Positions 61,120 to 64,000 of a stretch of DNA of 64,000 nucleotides are shown here, piece by piece (position 1 is the first letter of the stretch; each line of letters starts with the position of its first letter). The notes below the pieces were generated by a model. The model was given only the letters and a program-made list of their open reading frames with translations. It searched no databases and had not been told where the DNA came from. Source of the stretch: Cylicocyclus nassatus (Eukaryota > Nematoda > Chromadorea > Rhabditida > Strongylidae); contig CATQJL010000316.1 of assembly GCA_958299035.1 (NCBI GenBank), positions 17,337,676-17,401,675 of the forward strand, given 5' to 3'. Position numbers and translations under genes: made by a program.

Positions 61120-61235
61120 AAAATTGCGGGATTTTCGGGATTCGATGGATTTTTGGGATTCGCGATGTTTGCGGGATTCGCGACTTCACCGGATTTGCGG
61201 GATTCGCGGGATTTGCGGGACTTGCGGGATTTAGC
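61120..61235. repeat. Short tandem repeat, GCGGGATTC units
   Basis: About twelve imperfect 9-10 base units of GCGGGATTC, GCGGGATTT or TTGGGATTC. The frame reading Gly-Phe-Ala repeats is a consequence. The words resemble the inverse of the GAATTCCGCGAAATT runs in the foldback family. Confidence 0.8.
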
Positions 61236-61899
61236 TATAACTTCTTTTAAATCCACTTTATTTGCAATCTGCGAGCAGATTCGGCTTCAGCTTGATGAGA
61301 CGAATCGTTTGATATGCAGTATGTCCGTGATTCTTGATGAGGGGGTAGACTTACAATGATAACTTGTTGTTCTCTATGCTAAGGCTTTTGTGAACATTTA
61401 TCACAGCGTAAATCACGAAAAGCAGGTTCTGGTACAAAGTTTTGGGCAAAAATTGGGCAGTTTTTATTCACCCTTATCACTGATATAAGCATTTTATCAT
61501 TAACTAGGTGGCTTCCCCCGGTCCAGCCCGGGCCTTGTTCCGTTCACCTGCACTGCAAGCCCCCCCCCCCCTATATATTATGGATGACTTACCCTGGGAC
61601 ACCCGCTTCGAACCGCATCTTCGTGATCCTGTGGTGAAAATGAGCTTCACCGCCCTCCTTTCACGATTATGGGAAAATGCTTGATTCAACATGATAAGCC
61701 TTCAATTCCTTAGAAAAATGTAAACAAATCAATAAATCCATAGAAGGACCCAACGAATCGCCGCAAAAAGTATCCTATCACCTGCGCAGGGGTCGAAAAC
61801 GTATGTGTGCAAGTTTCAGCGGAATCGGTTGAGCGGTGCGTGTTTCTATAGCGCACATAGCCTCCAAACTCACAATTTTGAGTTTTATATATATATATA
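61236..61899. other. No gene seen
   Basis: Holds a C run near 61560 and a (TA)n tract (61888-61899) into which the next Helitron copy is inserted. Confidence 0.4.
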
Positions 61900-62607
61900 C
61901 CAGTGCGTCACCTCTGCTTCGCAGAGGCTCGCACTGGCTCTACTATCTATGTGCCTTACTCATTCTCGTAGAATCGTGGCACTGGAACTCACCGCGCTAT
62001 GCCGACTACCACGAATAAAATGTAAACAACCACTCATTTAGAAAGTTTTTTCACGTGAGATCGGTGATTTCGCATGGATGAAACTTTTCGCAAGAAGACA
62101 AACGCAAATTTGAATAGGTTTTTGGATTTGTCATGGCTTGGTAGTTGCCATAGAGGTAATAGTAGCCGTGAGCTACATTTCTGTGCGAAAACTTCTCAAG
62201 CGCTTAGCTAAAACCTTATCAAATTGACCATTTACACAACCAATTCTTTTGGCGCCGTTTTCGTTATGCAGTAAACTTTCGACCACTTTTCGGGCTAAAC
62301 TCCATCGCTTGCACAGTTGCCTACCAAACTCGTCCACGACTCTGCAAAAAGTGGTGATCCGGACGGAATTTTGCGGTATAGAAGCCAGGTGGACCCGTTT
62401 GGCGCGCAATTTCTGAGGGATCCACTCAACAAATCTGCTCGTGCTTTTGCATGTTGGATTTTCTTGCGGCTAGCATGCGCTGTGCGAAATTTGGGCCCAG
62501 GAGGTTGGCTGGAGCACGCTCTACGAATTTCGTAACAGACACACTCTCACACAGACACACAGACACACAAAGTCACGTAAACATCCTTAGCCCGTTATTA
62601 TGATAGA
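61900..62607 (-). mobile_element. Non-autonomous Helitron, copy 5
   Basis: On the - strand: A|TCTATCATAATAACGGGCT at 62607, the family interior, a perfect hairpin (CCTCTGC-GAA-GCAGAGG, 61911-61927), then TGACGCACTGG ending at 61900 and T. It is 708 bp and the best preserved short copy. Only short CA/CAGACA runs are present at the microsatellite position. Confidence 0.8.
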
Positions 62608-63061
62608 TCACTGATAATATCACATTTTTGGATCATTTTTTGCATATGGTAAGGAAAGTACTGTAGGAAAAGCTGTGTGAATTTCTATCGCTCTTTATCT
62701 CATTATAAGTGATCTACAGGCTTTTCTAGTTCTATTGCTCGGTGCAATTGGTAGATCCCTCGCTGCAGCAATCGATCGATTTTTCATCGGCACATGCCAT
62801 CGCTGCCAATTCTTACCTAGAATGGCATCTTTGCTTCAATTCGCTTCACGCCGAAGCCTGGGCTGAAATTCTGCACCTATATGGAAGATGAACGTGGAAA
62901 TCGACCGCATGAATTTAAGCCATTCTTATCTGTCGTTGTCATTGATATCATCATTTCATCATTTATCACTGACGACACAAAATTGGATCATTTTTGATAT
63001 AGAATAAGAAATGTACTTTAGGAAACGCTGTGTGAGTTTTTATCGCTCTATTTCTTATAGT
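62608..63061. other. No gene seen
   Basis: Contains two similar blocks about 370 bases apart, both with a CACATTTTTGGATCATTTTT-like and TCGCTCT(A)TTT word (62620-62700 and 62975-63055), suggesting a direct or diverged duplication. Confidence 0.4.
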
Positions 63062-64000
63062 ACAAAACCAATCACAGAACAAGCAAAATTTCCGGGAATT
63101 CCGCGAAATTCATGTGAATCACGCAAATTACGCAGAGCCATAACTTCTTTCCGAATGAGTATATTCAAAATCCGAAAACAACGTTGTATTCAGCTCGTCA
63201 AGGCGAATTTTTTGATATACAGGTTGTCTCCAATATCTTGTTTTCAATAATCTTGAATTTGCATGCCGACGCCACTTCGCATGGGTGTAACGCAACAAGC
63301 ATCACACATAGGAGACTGCCATGGGCACCGTTCGATAGTACTCTTTCACTGGATTATCGAGCGCTAAGAAGCAACCGGAGAATCTTCTTGAAAAAAGATA
63401 GAAGAGCTGGTGAATTCAGGAAAATCGTGTTGTCTCAAATTTTGCTCACCGTGACCCTAAAATGGGAAGCTCTACTGCTAAGCAGGTGTGATTTTCGTAA
63501 TCAGCAGGTCAGATAACCTCTATGAGCAAGTTTTCAAAGAAATTTGGGTGATTTGATTTTTTCTCGTTCTACGCCCTGAAGCTCGCCGATGGGTTTTGGT
63601 CAAAATGTCGATGACCTTGGATGTAAAGAAACTTCGCCCAAAGAGGTTTTCGAACACGCTGTTTACGAAAATAGTGGTCTTTGAAGAAGACAGGGTCTTT
63701 TTGTAGAGATATTGTGAGGTGACTGTAACTGAGTCACGAAAGTTCGTAAATTTGCCTGCACTTTTCGCGAATTTGTCAGAAAACTTGCCTGCTTGCTTTT
63801 TTAAGTAAAAATCACTGGGGACTGTGCTATCAAAAGATGCATGCTCAGGCTCCAGTCTATAAAGTTCGCCGAGTTACGAGCCTGCGAAAACACGTCCTCA
63901 TGAATTTCGCTCAAAATGTAAAGATCGCGTATTTCGTCGAAATTGCACCCTCAGTGGTTGTATGACATTCTGATTGCATATGCTCACTTCGCCTAAGAGA
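63062..64000. mobile_element. Foldback of the GAATTCCGCGAAATT family, cut by window end
   Basis: Left tip ACAAAACCAATCACAGAACA, then GGGAATTCCGCGAAATTCAT, GGCGAATTTTTTGATATACA and ACGCAACAAGCATCACACAT as in the 33774 and 49283 elements. From 63340 it follows the inverse of 49720-50000. The right arm lies beyond the window. Confidence 0.75.

Overview
The window looks like repeat-rich genomic DNA from a small-genome invertebrate, most likely a nematode. The sequence shows A+T-rich DNA, protein genes split into short exons, introns as short as 46-55 bases with TTTNCAG-type acceptors, mariner/MITE/Helitron repeats, and no bacterial operons, ribosome-binding sites or CRISPR. The nematode assignment is inference. 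Two 500-base N runs are assembly placeholders, each next to a TG-rich minisatellite.

Host genes are few. (1) A five-exon + strand gene (7952-9743) encodes a ~288-residue protein with a Myb/SANT- or zeste-like N-terminus, an acidic middle and a helical C-terminus. (2) On the - strand (about 18454 down to 13421) lie the 3' exons of an adhesion-type (latrophilin-like) GPCR: part of the GAIN domain, the GPS cleavage motif, seven membrane segments and a short tail. Its upstream exons are not seen. (3) On the + strand, exons at 41414-41481, 51220-51329 and 51385-51468 carry the HExxH and ENxAD zinc motifs of an M13 (neprilysin-like) peptidase. They are split by about 9.7 kb of repeat-filled sequence. 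A few other possible exons are listed with low confidence.

Most of the rest is mobile DNA. The centrepiece is an apparently intact autonomous Helitron (about 24922-33054, - strand). Its single 1659-residue protein has an AT-hook-like start, nine 23-residue STPR-type repeats, a HUH Rep nuclease and a PIF1-like helicase. Its ends (A|TC at the 5' side, hairpin plus CTGG|T at the 3' side) are shared by five short non-autonomous relatives at 1907, about 10300, 24239, about 35515 and 61900. One of these abuts the autonomous 3' end head-to-tail. A second group is Tc1/mariner-like: a full-length but broken mariner (14746-16043) in a GPCR intron, four tandem near-perfect foldback elements (19567-23119) separated only by TA runs, a nested foldback (33213-34964) and many MITEs. 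An hAT-like element (12144-13166), several smaller palindromic MITE families and several satellite-like tandem repeats complete the picture.

The layout suggests host genes persisting while their introns and flanks fill with transposons that insert into TA or A|T sites in earlier repeats. TG/CA microsatellites have expanded at a fixed place inside the Helitron family and next to the mariner foldbacks.
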